Shown: positions 19,942 through 28,128 of the stretch, piece after piece
Position numbering within the stretch: position 1 is the first letter of the stretch
Layout: every line of letters begins with the position of its first letter
Origin: Tropicimonas sp. IMCC6043
Lineage (GTDB): Bacteria; Pseudomonadota; Alphaproteobacteria; Rhodobacterales; Rhodobacteraceae
Assembly (NCBI RefSeq): GCF_004146235.1
Contig: NZ_SELO01000004.1
Span: forward strand, 183,339-247,338
Length of the DNA stretch: 64,000 nt
Direction: 5' to 3'
Translations under genes and position numbers: made by a program
Notes under the pieces: generated by a model
The model's input: only the letters and a program-made list of their open reading frames with translations
Database searches by the model: none
What the model was told of the DNA's origin: nothing

Positions 19942-19957
19942 GGGGTTCTCCTTGCTG

Positions 19958-22033
19958 TCAGGCGGCGAAGCGAGCGAGCCGCGAGACCGCCCTCTCGAGT
20001 GTTTTGGTCGAGGAATCGGCATCGGCCAGGCTTGGGTTGCGGGTCTCGAGCGCGGCGAAGATCGCCCGTTGATCGTCGAAGAAGGCTTTCAGCGCCGCCC
20101 GGACCTGGTTGGCGCAGGGCGTGCAATGGGTGAGCTTGAGCGCGCTGACGATGGGTTGCGTCTCGTCCTCGATCATCTTGTGGAACTCGGATGCGAAGGC
20201 CTGGTAGCCGCGCCGGCGGCTCCACCAGCGGCGCCACCACGTTCCCTTGAGATCGAGCGCGATCGTCTGGCCGATGAGTACCGGTGGCGCCATCCGGGGA
20301 AGGCTCGGTGGCTGGATCCGGAATGCGTCTGGCGCGCGGCCGAGTGCCCGCGCATAGATTCCGGCAACCTCTTCGGCAGCGCGCTCGCCCGCCGCCTGGC
20401 CGGCGGCACGGATCTGCCGAACGAAGACCTGGAACCCAGAGCGCAGCAGCAGCCGGAGGCCCGCCGGATCGTAACTCCACGGCGCGGCCTCGCCGTAGAT
20501 GTCGAGATGCTGGATCAGCGCGGCGGTGGCGCGTTCGAGGAAATTCTGGTGCGAGCGGTCGAGCCGCCTTGCGGCTTCGGTCAGCGCGGCATCCAACTGT
20601 TGGCCGAGCGCGTCCATGGTCCGGTGCTCCAGGCGGTCGAGGGCCTCGATCATCGCCCCGGTATCGATCCGTCCGGAATGACTGGCGGCGAGATGGACCG
20701 GATCGGCCGCGGCCGCGGCGGACAGGCCGGTGGCAAGGTTCATTGCCTTGCGCGCGACCGACTGGAGGCGCTCGCGTGCGGCGCCCTCGGTGATCCGGTT
20801 CCAGATCGTGGTGTAGAGCGCGGGGACGCCGGAGAGCCACCAGATGAGATCGAGCGGCCCGAAATCACGCTCCATGCTGCGGGCGACGTGTTCGGCATAG
20901 GAGAGCAGGACCGAACCTGCCGTCTTGTCGAGCGCCGTCAGGTCGCCCATGAGCGCGAGTTCCGCCCAATGCGCCGATCCGAACACGATCTGTGCCTCGT
21001 GAGGCCCGTGGTGCGCCTTCAGCGTCGTGCGGATCGAGGCGCGGATCTCCTCGATCTGCGTCGCGGGGTCCGAGAGTTCGTCGATGCGATTGACGAAGAT
21101 GATGACCTCGCGCGACTGAACGTTGGAGATCATCCGGATCAGCGCCATGTCGACCGTGCTCAGCGCCTGATGTGCCGACAGGACGACGACGCAAAGGCGG
21201 CTGTCGCGGATCGCGCTCATGGTGATCTGCTCGCGCATCATGAAGGTGTCGTTGACGCCAGGTGTGTCGCGCAGGCAGAGGCCCATGGGCCAGTCGGGGC
21301 GCGGCAGGTGCAGGTCGGCGGCCTTGGTGATGTCGGCGAAGCGACCCTGTTCGTCGTGCGCTCCGGTCTCCTCTTCATCGACGAAGTCGTCGCCGAGGCA
21401 GACGTAGCGCTCGATCAGGTCCTTGCTCAGCGTCCCGTAGTCGTGGCTGGTGCCGAGCAGAAGCTCAAACTTTCGCCCCAGCCGGCGGCGCGTCTTCTCG
21501 CGCATCGCCTCGATCTGGGCGCGGATCTTCTCGGCCTCCTCCGCAGCGCCAGAGCGGCCGGCGAGTTCACCGATCCGTCCGCCCTTCCGGGTGAGCCGGT
21601 CCCAGTCCTCAGGATCGAAGAAGGTGAAGCGCGCTGCCCAGGGCGCCTTTTCCGCGCCCGGTCCGACATGCAGTGAAGTGACGACGGAGGTCCAGGGGTT
21701 CACATCCGCCGGCAGCAGGCCGGGCTCGCCGACCATCGCGTTGACCAGCGAGGTCTTGCCGGCCTTGACCTGGCCGATCATGGTGACAGCGGGTTCGAGC
21801 TCCATGAGCGTCCGGCGCAGCTTCCGGGCGCTGTCCGCAGTGGCCGTGTCGCCGCAGGCCACGAGGTCGTCGAGCACGTCCAGCACCTCTGCGCGCTGCG
21901 CGACGAGCGGCGAAAGCCCTTCCAGGCACATCCGCATCAGCGGGCCGGGGCCAGCTATTCCGGGCGGCGCCGGGAAAGCTTCGACCCGGCCGCGGCCGGT
22001 ATCGCCGATTGCGTATGCCCCCTTGCCTTGCAT
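19958..22033 (-). CDS. Dynamin-like GTPase, long form
   Basis: A 691-residue dynamin-family protein. The G domain has G1 GQVKAGKTS (Gly87, Lys93, Thr94), a G2 threonine in NPWTSVVTS, G3 DTPGVND (Asp256-Gly259) and G4 NRIDEL (Asn315-Asp318). A helical region of about 330 residues follows, as expected for a stalk and membrane-binding part; near residues 590-610 the segment GTWWRRWWSRRRGYQAF, rich in Trp and Arg, is a good candidate for membrane contact. Bacterial dynamin-like proteins bind and reshape membranes, and some act in pairs encoded side by side, as here. The start ATG at 22033 is followed by a 114-base gap to the upstream degenerate GTPase. Confidence 0.9.
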   Translation of the reverse strand: MQGKGAYAIGDTGRGRVEAFPAPPGIAGPGPLMRMCLEGLSPLVAQRAEVLDVLDDLVACGDTATADSARKLRRTLMELEPAVTMIGQVKAGKTSLVNAMVGEPGLLPADVNPWTSVVTSLHVGPGAEKAPWAARFTFFDPEDWDRLTRKGGRIGELAGRSGAAEEAEKIRAQIEAMREKTRRRLGRKFELLLGTSHDYGTLSKDLIERYVCLGDDFVDEEETGAHDEQGRFADITKAADLHLPRPDWPMGLCLRDTPGVNDTFMMREQITMSAIRDSRLCVVVLSAHQALSTVDMALIRMISNVQSREVIIFVNRIDELSDPATQIEEIRASIRTTLKAHHGPHEAQIVFGSAHWAELALMGDLTALDKTAGSVLLSYAEHVARSMERDFGPLDLIWWLSGVPALYTTIWNRITEGAARERLQSVARKAMNLATGLSAAAAADPVHLAASHSGRIDTGAMIEALDRLEHRTMDALGQQLDAALTEAARRLDRSHQNFLERATAALIQHLDIYGEAAPWSYDPAGLRLLLRSGFQVFVRQIRAAGQAAGERAAEEVAGIYARALGRAPDAFRIQPPSLPRMAPPVLIGQTIALDLKGTWWRRWWSRRRGYQAFASEFHKMIEDETQPIVSALKLTHCTPCANQVRAALKAFFDDQRAIFAALETRNPSLADADSSTKTLERAVSRLARFAA

Positions 22034-22147
22034 GATCCCTCCTGACGGATTGGTTCCCTTCCAGCCTGCTGCCCGGCACCGGTCGAAGCCGGGCGGATTT
22101 GTGGCGGAGTCGCGGCGAATAGCTGCAATTCGAGACGTTCCGGACCC

Positions 22148-23308
22148 TCAGGCGCAGCGCAGCGTCTCGCATTCGTGCCGCAGCTGGACCATCAAGGCGA
22201 CGGCGTCGGTCATCGCTTGCGGCGTCTCCTCGACCTGCATCAGCAGCACCAGGTCCGAGGCTTCGGCCAGCAGGTCGGCCAGGTCGCCGCCCGTCGCCGC
22301 CGCAATCTCGTTACAGGCCTCGATCGACTCCGCGCAGAGCCTCAGCACCGCAGGGGCGGCATCGGCCAGTGCCTCCAATCCGGGTTGGTCGCAGAGCCGG
22401 GCGAGCTGCCCGGACTGGGCGGCGAGGAAGGACACGATATCCGCGCCCGGCGCGGTGTGGGCGCTGCGTTGCGCCGGGACCGGGTCCAGCAGGTCCGAGA
22501 AATCGGGCGGCTCGGGGGGCGAATGCGCCGCAGGGGGAGCGACCGCCGTCGCCGTTGCAGGCTTGAACCGGTCTAGAAAGACCAGCGCGCCCTCGAGGTC
22601 CTCCCGCCGAGCCGCCTCAACGTGGTTCAGCAGCTCGCTGCGGAACCGTTCCAACCGCAGCGTCTGATCGGGCCCGCTGCCGAGGAAATGGATCGCGCGG
22701 AAGCGCAGGCCGATCCCGCTGTCGGCCTCCCGGGTGGCCGGGCGCGACCGGCCGGAGACTGCGAGGAAGGCATGGTCGATCATCTGGTCCGGGAGACGCT
22801 GCCAATCCGCGCGTTCGCCGGCATCCAGCGTCGCGCTGCACCAGATCGCCATGTCGGCGCGCCGCGCGGTCCAGCCAATGGCGGCCTCGAGGTCTTGTGC
22901 GGTGCCCTCGAGCGGCACGACGAGGAAGGACATCTGCTCCAGCAGCGGCACCGGTGCGGCGAGACTGACCTTTGCAAGTTGCCAGGGATCGAGCTGATCG
23001 AACTCTGCGTGGTCGACCCATGTCTGCCGGCCGTCGCCGGTGACCACCTGAATATCGCTCTGCGTACCGAAGCAGAGGTCTATCGGTGGCATCCCGGCAC
23101 GGTCGGGCAGGATCGGGTTGCCGAGCAGCGCGTTGACCGTTCCGGCCAGGTCAGCATCGGGCCGGCCGAGAACCGCGAGTCGGACCGGCGCCGCCAGCCG
23201 CTCCAGCACTTTCGCACCCATTTCGCGCGCGCCGCGCGGCAGGTTGCCGGAGGCGAGCGCCGCGGCGAGTTGCTCGACCGGGCTGGGGGGGCCGGCCTGA
23301 CGGATCAT
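22148..23308 (-). CDS. Degenerate (probably nucleotide-free) GTPase-like protein
   Basis: A 386-residue protein whose N-terminal half follows the order of the neighbouring dynamin-like G domains: a strand RLAVLGRP where the P-loop should be, then LAGTVNALLGNP, an SFLVVPLEGTAQD stretch in place of G3, and DMAIWCSATLDAGERADW, which parallels DAVIWCSHAVQAWRQSEAAVW of the short GTPase. The P-loop reads GRPDADLAGT: the conserved Gly-Lys-Ser/Thr is gone, so it should not bind GTP normally. The second half is helical after a Pro/Ala-rich linker (about 265-300). Its ATG overlaps the PP2C stop (ATGA, 23305-23308). It may be a regulatory pseudo-GTPase. Confidence 0.75.
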   Translation of the reverse strand: MIRQAGPPSPVEQLAAALASGNLPRGAREMGAKVLERLAAPVRLAVLGRPDADLAGTVNALLGNPILPDRAGMPPIDLCFGTQSDIQVVTGDGRQTWVDHAEFDQLDPWQLAKVSLAAPVPLLEQMSFLVVPLEGTAQDLEAAIGWTARRADMAIWCSATLDAGERADWQRLPDQMIDHAFLAVSGRSRPATREADSGIGLRFRAIHFLGSGPDQTLRLERFRSELLNHVEAARREDLEGALVFLDRFKPATATAVAPPAAHSPPEPPDFSDLLDPVPAQRSAHTAPGADIVSFLAAQSGQLARLCDQPGLEALADAAPAVLRLCAESIEACNEIAAATGGDLADLLAEASDLVLLMQVEETPQAMTDAVALMVQLRHECETLRCA

Positions 23309-24240
23309 TTCGGCGGAACTGCGCGTTCGGGCGCGGCGCAGCCTGACTGCCGGAGCCGGCGCAATGCCTGGCCAAGTCGTGCAGGACCTCTGCCGGAGAC
23401 GAATCCGAGCCGCCTGAGCCACTCCGGACGCGGGTAACCGGCGCCGGCAACGGCCGGCACAACGCGCAGGACGGCGACCGAGAGGTTGTCCTGTTCGGCA
23501 GCTTCGGCGGCCTCGACCCGTCTCAGCAGGCGTTCGACAAGATCACTCGCCGTGCTGCGCGGCGTCGCGGCGACAGCGTCGCCGATGGAGGCTTCCGGCA
23601 ATGTCAGGATTCCGTCGCTCGCCGCAAGGAGCACGTCGCCCGGAATCAGGTCGATGCCACAGTCGGGGCAATCGACCTGCCGCAGCAGGGTGCAGCCGAG
23701 CGCGGAGGTCAAGCAGCTTCGGTCAGGGTGGCAAGCGGCGATCTTCGGGTCCATCTCGCCGACGCTGGCGAGAAAGTCGAACTGCCGCGCCAGCGAGTGG
23801 ATCTCGTTGAGGAGCCGTGGCCGACGGGCGCGTAGCAGGTAGAACGGGCTGTCACCGATCGACAGCCACCAGAGCCGGGCGTCCTGAACGACGGCGATCA
23901 GCAGCGTCGCGCCCATGCCGGCGGTCTCGGGATGGCTGTTGGCGTGGGCGAGGATCGCGTGGTTTGCGGACACGGCGGCGGCGATCAGGCGGTCGGGTAT
24001 GTGCGGGCCTAGCCGGCCGCGCGCGTCGCGCTGACCCACGAGTTCGGAGAGGGCCGTGCTCACCGCGATCCGGCTCGCCACGGCGCCCGCGACATGTCCC
24101 CCGAGCCCGTCGGCCAGCACCACGATGCCAGCGCCGCCGTCCTGGAGAACGTCGCTGAGGACGGCGTCCTCCTGCTCCTCCCGCCCGCCGAGGCTGAGCC
24201 CCGTCGCAGCGTCAAGGCAGAGCTCAGCGGGTTGCGCCAT
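23305..24240 (-). CDS. PP2C family serine/threonine protein phosphatase
   Basis: A 311-residue metal-dependent phosphatase that would reverse the kinase encoded two genes upstream. The PP2C motifs are complete: REEQED (Asp25), ADGLGGH (Asp44, Gly45), MGATLL, GDSPFYLLR (Asp130), ASDGIL (Asp209) and EQDNLSVAV (Asp251, Asn252). About 50 residues follow the catalytic domain and are basic with no membrane segment. The closest known arrangement is the kinase/FHA/PP2C trio of type VI secretion and similar eukaryotic-like signalling loci. The ATG at 24240 lies 17 bases inside the end of the FHA gene, and the stop overlaps the next start, so the three are tightly coupled. Confidence 0.92.
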   Translation of the reverse strand: MAQPAELCLDAATGLSLGGREEQEDAVLSDVLQDGGAGIVVLADGLGGHVAGAVASRIAVSTALSELVGQRDARGRLGPHIPDRLIAAAVSANHAILAHANSHPETAGMGATLLIAVVQDARLWWLSIGDSPFYLLRARRPRLLNEIHSLARQFDFLASVGEMDPKIAACHPDRSCLTSALGCTLLRQVDCPDCGIDLIPGDVLLAASDGILTLPEASIGDAVAATPRSTASDLVERLLRRVEAAEAAEQDNLSVAVLRVVPAVAGAGYPRPEWLRRLGFVSGRGPARLGQALRRLRQSGCAAPERAVPPK

Positions 24241-25324
24241 CGTCGTCCTCCGCATCTTCGCCGGTCCCGTCCCAGCTGAAATCCTCGCCGCAGAAGGCGA
24301 TGAATTGCAGCGTCGTCTCACCGATCCGGATCGTATCGCCGCCCGCGAGGTCTTCCGTCGAGAGCACGGGCCGGCCGTTCAGCCGCACGATATTGGACTT
24401 GCCGCCATGACCAAGGAAGAATCGGTTCACTTCGTCGTCGAACGCGATCGAAGCGTGGTTCTGGCGCGAGATCGAGATATCTCCGAAGTCCAGCCGGATC
24501 GCCTGGTCCTCGCCGCGACCGATCGAGGAGACGCCGTTCAGCAGAGTGAAGGATGCGCCGCGACCGGGACCGTCGACGACGACGATCCAGCCAACGGGGA
24601 ATCGCGGAACCGAGCCCGGCGCCGCTGCGTGAGGGCCTGCCAGCGGGTCGCGCGCCTCGAAATCGGCAGTCTGGAAGCCGAGGAGCCGGGTTTTCGCGCG
24701 GGCGGCGTCTGCCGGCGCCCCGGTCGGAACGGAGGCCCGGCCCGCATCGGTGATGAGAGCGATCTGGGCGCGCGCGAGGCGGACTTCCTCGCTGACGCGT
24801 GCTTCCGGCCGGGGCCACGCGGCGGGCTGCGGCCCGGGGTAGTTCGGCAACGGCGTTGCGCCGGGTGACTGGGAGAGTGGCGATGTCGGCACCGGTGCAA
24901 TGCATGCCGAGCTGTCGTCCTCGATGTCCCAGATGCGCCGCCGCACCGGCGCGCTACCGGCCTGGCCGTCCAACTGCGACTCCGCGGTGAAGGGGCCCGT
25001 TCCGGCTACCTCGAGCGCGGCCGGTGCAGTGCGCGGCGGCTGCGCCGGCCGATCCGCGACCGGTCCCAATCTGAAAGAACTGTGCCGTGATTGCGTGTCG
25101 CCGCTGTTTGAGGTCAGCGCGCGCAACCGGTCCATCTCGGCATAAGGATCCTCGTCGATACAGGGGTCCTCAGGAACCTCGTCGATAAAGGAGTCCTCTT
25201 CGACGCTGTCCCGCACGTTCTCAGGTTCCAGTACGGGCTCAGGCTCAGGCGTAGCCGGAGCGGCAACCGGCTCCGTAGATGGGACAAATTGCTCGCGTGC
25301 GGGTTTCCTGCGGAAAAGATTCAT
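24224..25324 (-). CDS. FHA-domain protein with long disordered N-terminus
   Basis: A 366-residue protein with a C-terminal forkhead-associated domain (about 264-345) that binds phosphothreonine. The key residues are present: Arg270 in SIGRGED, ISRQNHA with Arg287 and His290, and Asn316 in RLNG. The first 190 residues are acidic and Pro/Ala-rich with many Ser/Thr and look unstructured, a likely substrate for the kinase. No membrane segment is seen. The ATG at 25324 forms an ATGA overlap with the kinase stop, and its 3' end overlaps the PP2C gene. By analogy with FHA proteins of kinase/phosphatase pairs, it probably recruits phosphorylated partners, possibly the GTPases. Confidence 0.9.
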   Translation of the reverse strand: MNLFRRKPAREQFVPSTEPVAAPATPEPEPVLEPENVRDSVEEDSFIDEVPEDPCIDEDPYAEMDRLRALTSNSGDTQSRHSSFRLGPVADRPAQPPRTAPAALEVAGTGPFTAESQLDGQAGSAPVRRRIWDIEDDSSACIAPVPTSPLSQSPGATPLPNYPGPQPAAWPRPEARVSEEVRLARAQIALITDAGRASVPTGAPADAARAKTRLLGFQTADFEARDPLAGPHAAAPGSVPRFPVGWIVVVDGPGRGASFTLLNGVSSIGRGEDQAIRLDFGDISISRQNHASIAFDDEVNRFFLGHGGKSNIVRLNGRPVLSTEDLAGGDTIRIGETTLQFIAFCGEDFSWDGTGEDAEDDDGATR

Positions 25325-26715
25325 ACCTCGCTCCTCTCCATCCTGCCGAGTTGTCCGGCCGGATCCCGTCTTCGGAACCCGGGCAGCAGCCACCGAAGGA
25401 GGCCGGGCGTGCGCCGCGACCGTCCCGGGCTCGCAGGCGCCGCCGCGGGGTCGTTGCCGGGAAGCGGCCCGTTGAAGATGACGCCATTACAATTGATGAC
25501 CTCGCGTTCCGTTTCTCCCGTCTCCGTGTCCTCGGCCCGGCTTTCTGTGGCAACGTCAACGGCCTTTGGGCGCAGGCGCGCGGCCTCTTCGGCCTCGCGG
25601 ATGGCGGCTTCGCGCAGGCGACGTCGGGCGTCTTCGCGTTCCCGGCGTTCGGCGTCCTCGCGATACTCGCGTTGCAGAGCTTCCCGTGCGGCCCGCTGCT
25701 CCTCGATCGCCACGACGGAGTTCACGTCCTCGACCATTTTCCGGATGCGCGCGACGATCTCCGGATTGGAATCCACCTCCGAGGAGAGCACGCGCCTGCG
25801 CGCCTCGACATCGATCATGTCGAGCCATTCCTCAGCACTTTGCAGCCGGTCCTTGGCAAAGACATTCAGCGATGTGTCGATGGCGGCGAGAAAGGCGGCG
25901 TCGTAGCCCGGATGACGGCCAGTCAGCGGCCGGTAGGGATCGGGACGCTGCTCCGCGAGGGCGGAGAGCCGCGTGTGGCTGTCGGCCGGTGCGGTGCCGG
26001 TAAGCACATGGTAGAGCGTGGCGGCGAAGGAATAGAGATCACCCGCGGGGTTCTGCCGGGAGCCGGCGAGATAGAATTCCTGCGGCGAGTAGCCATCCTT
26101 GACCACCTGTAGCGCCGACAGCACCCGGCTGGCGCGGCGCGCCGTGTCCCGGGCGGCGCCGAAATCGATCAGGATCGGTTCGTTCCGGCCATCGAGCAGG
26201 ATGTTGTCGGGCGAGATATCCCGGTGCAGGATGTCGAGCCGGTGAACGTGGGCGATCGCCTGGAGAATCTTGTGCGTGATCGCAACGACCAACGCCGGTG
26301 TGAGCCGGGCGGGCTCGTGCACGATGATGTCGAAGAGATCCCGCCCCTCAACATAGTCGAGCGCCATGTAGGCGGTGCCGTTGTCCTCGAAGACGTCATG
26401 CACGCCGACGATGTTGGGATGGTCGAGCTTGGCCAGCCGCCGCGCCTCCTCGCCGAAGAGCCGCACCACCGTCTCGAACTCGGTCTGCTGGCAGCGCGAC
26501 CGCGCGCGGACCGTGTCGGCGCTGCGATAGCACATCGTGGACGGATAGCATTCCTTGAGCACCACGCGGCGTTCAAGCCGGTTGCGCGCCAGATAAGTGA
26601 TGCCGAAACCGCCAGCGTTGAGAAAGCGCTCCACGAGGTACTGCCCCTGCAACAGCGGCGTGCCGGGGGGCAGGCTGTCAGGGGGAGCGCCAATGGGAAG
26701 TGGCTGCGCTGTCAT
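25321..26715 (-). CDS. Serine/threonine protein kinase (Hanks type)
   Basis: A 464-residue eukaryotic-like kinase. The glycine loop is NAGGFGITYLA, the ATP lysine is Lys54 (VVLKECYP), the catalytic loop is HRDISPDN (Asp166, Asn171), and the Mg-binding motif is DFG (Asp184), so it should be active. It belongs to the soluble GGFGITYLA group rather than the membrane-spanning PknB type; no transmembrane segment was seen. Residues about 300-370 are charged, Arg/Glu-rich and probably coiled coil. ATG 26715 is used; a GTG four codons earlier (26727) is possible. It is the first gene of the block, so the promoter should lie in the divergent region upstream. Confidence 0.93.
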   Translation of the reverse strand: MTAQPLPIGAPPDSLPPGTPLLQGQYLVERFLNAGGFGITYLARNRLERRVVLKECYPSTMCYRSADTVRARSRCQQTEFETVVRLFGEEARRLAKLDHPNIVGVHDVFEDNGTAYMALDYVEGRDLFDIIVHEPARLTPALVVAITHKILQAIAHVHRLDILHRDISPDNILLDGRNEPILIDFGAARDTARRASRVLSALQVVKDGYSPQEFYLAGSRQNPAGDLYSFAATLYHVLTGTAPADSHTRLSALAEQRPDPYRPLTGRHPGYDAAFLAAIDTSLNVFAKDRLQSAEEWLDMIDVEARRRVLSSEVDSNPEIVARIRKMVEDVNSVVAIEEQRAAREALQREYREDAERREREDARRRLREAAIREAEEAARLRPKAVDVATESRAEDTETGETEREVINCNGVIFNGPLPGNDPAAAPASPGRSRRTPGLLRWLLPGFRRRDPAGQLGRMERSEV

Positions 26716-27057
26716 CGTCCTTTGCACCGGTTCCGTTCAAGAGAGTCGTCACGGCCTTTGGCCTGCCGTCGCGAATACCGGATTCTGGCGCCGACTTTGG
26801 CGGGAATGGGGCGACTTCCTCGCCGGATTGGCGGATTAAGTCTCTAATTTTAATGTGTTTTTGTCGGTCCGGGGTAGCTGCTGCGGTGTCTTGCGATCAA
26901 CCGCCTGTGCGGAAACGAGAAATCTCGCTGCGCGGACTCATCCGCGCTGTCGGGAAGCGATTGCGGAAATTGCGCCCATAGTTGATGGAAGCTTTCCGGC
27001 AACTGCCCTAGGCTGCGCGTTACAGGTCGCCTCCGGAGGCGCAAGGGCGCAGGTGCC
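26716..27057. promoter_or_regulatory. Divergent promoter region between kinase operon and glycosyltransferase
   Basis: This 342-base gap between divergent genes should hold both promoters. It contains an A/T-rich patch (about 26840-26862, TCTAATTTTAATG) unlike the surrounding GC-rich DNA. Two perfect small inverted repeats follow: CGAGA-AA-TCTCG at 26916-26927 and GCGCGGA-CTCA-TCCGCGC at 26930-26947. A palindrome GCCTCCGGAGGC near 27030 contains the likely ribosome-binding site of the plus-strand gene. Operator function is inferred, not shown. Confidence 0.5.
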
Positions 27058-28128
27058 ATGCCAGAAATCTCGGTCGTCGTGACATCCTACAATATCGAGC
27101 GGTACATCGACGACTGCCTCGCGGATATCGCCGCGCAGACGCTGCCGGACCTCGAGATCATCGTCGTCGACGATGGCTCGCGCGACGGGACGCCCGACAT
27201 TATCCGCGACTGGGCGGCGCGGGACGCACGGATCCGTCCGGTGCTGTTGGAGGAGAACTCGGTCGGTGGCGTTGCGACGGCGGCCAATGCGGGAATCGAT
27301 TTGGCAACCGGGCGATATATCGGCTTCGCCGACGGCGATGACCGCTACGATCCGACGATGTTCGCTCGCCTGCTGGAGGCGGCCGTGTCGGCCGACGCGG
27401 ATCTCGCGATCTGCTCCTATTTCAACTTGGACACCGAGACTGGCGAGACCGGCCTTCCCTCCGACGCGGCCCGATGGGCGGAAATCGCCTCGGAGGGTGT
27501 CCTCGAACTCGACACCGCCGGACGCCGGCGGCTGCTGGCGCTGAACGCGGTGCCCTGGCGTAAGATCTATTCCGCGCGGTTTCTTAATGACCACGACATC
27601 AGGTTTCCGGTGGGGCCGTTCTTCTACGAGGACAACCCGTTCCACTGGTTCACCACTCTGTCGGCCAACCGCGCGGCGTTGGTCGATGCGCGGCTCTGCC
27701 GGCATCGGGTGGGCCGGATCGGCCAGACCACCTCCGCGGTGGATGCCCGCCTGCTGCGCATGTTCGCGCACCATGCGATCATCAAGCGCTGGATCGAGGA
27801 GACCGGACAGGACGCCGAGTTCCGCAGCGACCTTCTGGTCTGGGCGGCGCGGCAGCTCTCCTGGATCGGACGAAAATGTCCGGACGACCTTCGCACCAAC
27901 CTCTTCGCGGCCATCGATGGCGTCGTTGCGCTGCATGAAGCGGACGAGATCGATGATCCCGACATGCGCCGCCGCATCGGCCGGAGGACGGCGGAGCTTC
28001 TGGCATCGGCGAAATCAGGCGATTTCGAGAGCTTCTGCGCCGGGCTTGACGAGTCGGTCGCGCGGACACCGAAACGGCGGGCGGGCGCCGCCGCCCGTTT
28101 CCTGAATCGGTTCAGAGGCCGCGCCTAA
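27058..28128 (+). CDS. Family 2 glycosyltransferase
   Basis: A 356-residue GT-A-fold glycosyltransferase. The N-terminal half has the GT2 signature ISVVVTSYNIERYI, VVDDGSRDGT (Asp38-Asp39) and the metal-binding FADGDDRYD (about 90-97). The C-terminal half is helical and may bind the acceptor. No membrane segments are seen, so it acts at the cytoplasmic face on lipid-linked or sugar acceptors for the polysaccharide made by this region. Its 3' end overlaps the convergent HAD gene by 4 bases. The donor cannot be told from sequence; dTDP-rhamnose from the nearby rfb genes is one possibility. Confidence 0.9.
   Translation: MPEISVVVTSYNIERYIDDCLADIAAQTLPDLEIIVVDDGSRDGTPDIIRDWAARDARIRPVLLEENSVGGVATAANAGIDLATGRYIGFADGDDRYDPTMFARLLEAAVSADADLAICSYFNLDTETGETGLPSDAARWAEIASEGVLELDTAGRRRLLALNAVPWRKIYSARFLNDHDIRFPVGPFFYEDNPFHWFTTLSANRAALVDARLCRHRVGRIGQTTSAVDARLLRMFAHHAIIKRWIEETGQDAEFRSDLLVWAARQLSWIGRKCPDDLRTNLFAAIDGVVALHEADEIDDPDMRRRIGRRTAELLASAKSGDFESFCAGLDESVARTPKRRAGAAARFLNRFRGRA

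Noticed and set aside
17630..26715. Type VI secretion regulatory cluster (PpkA/PppA/Fha)
   Set aside because: No Tss structural genes (sheath, VgrG, ClpV, TssJLM) are in the window, and the kinase lacks a membrane segment, so the trio belongs to something else.
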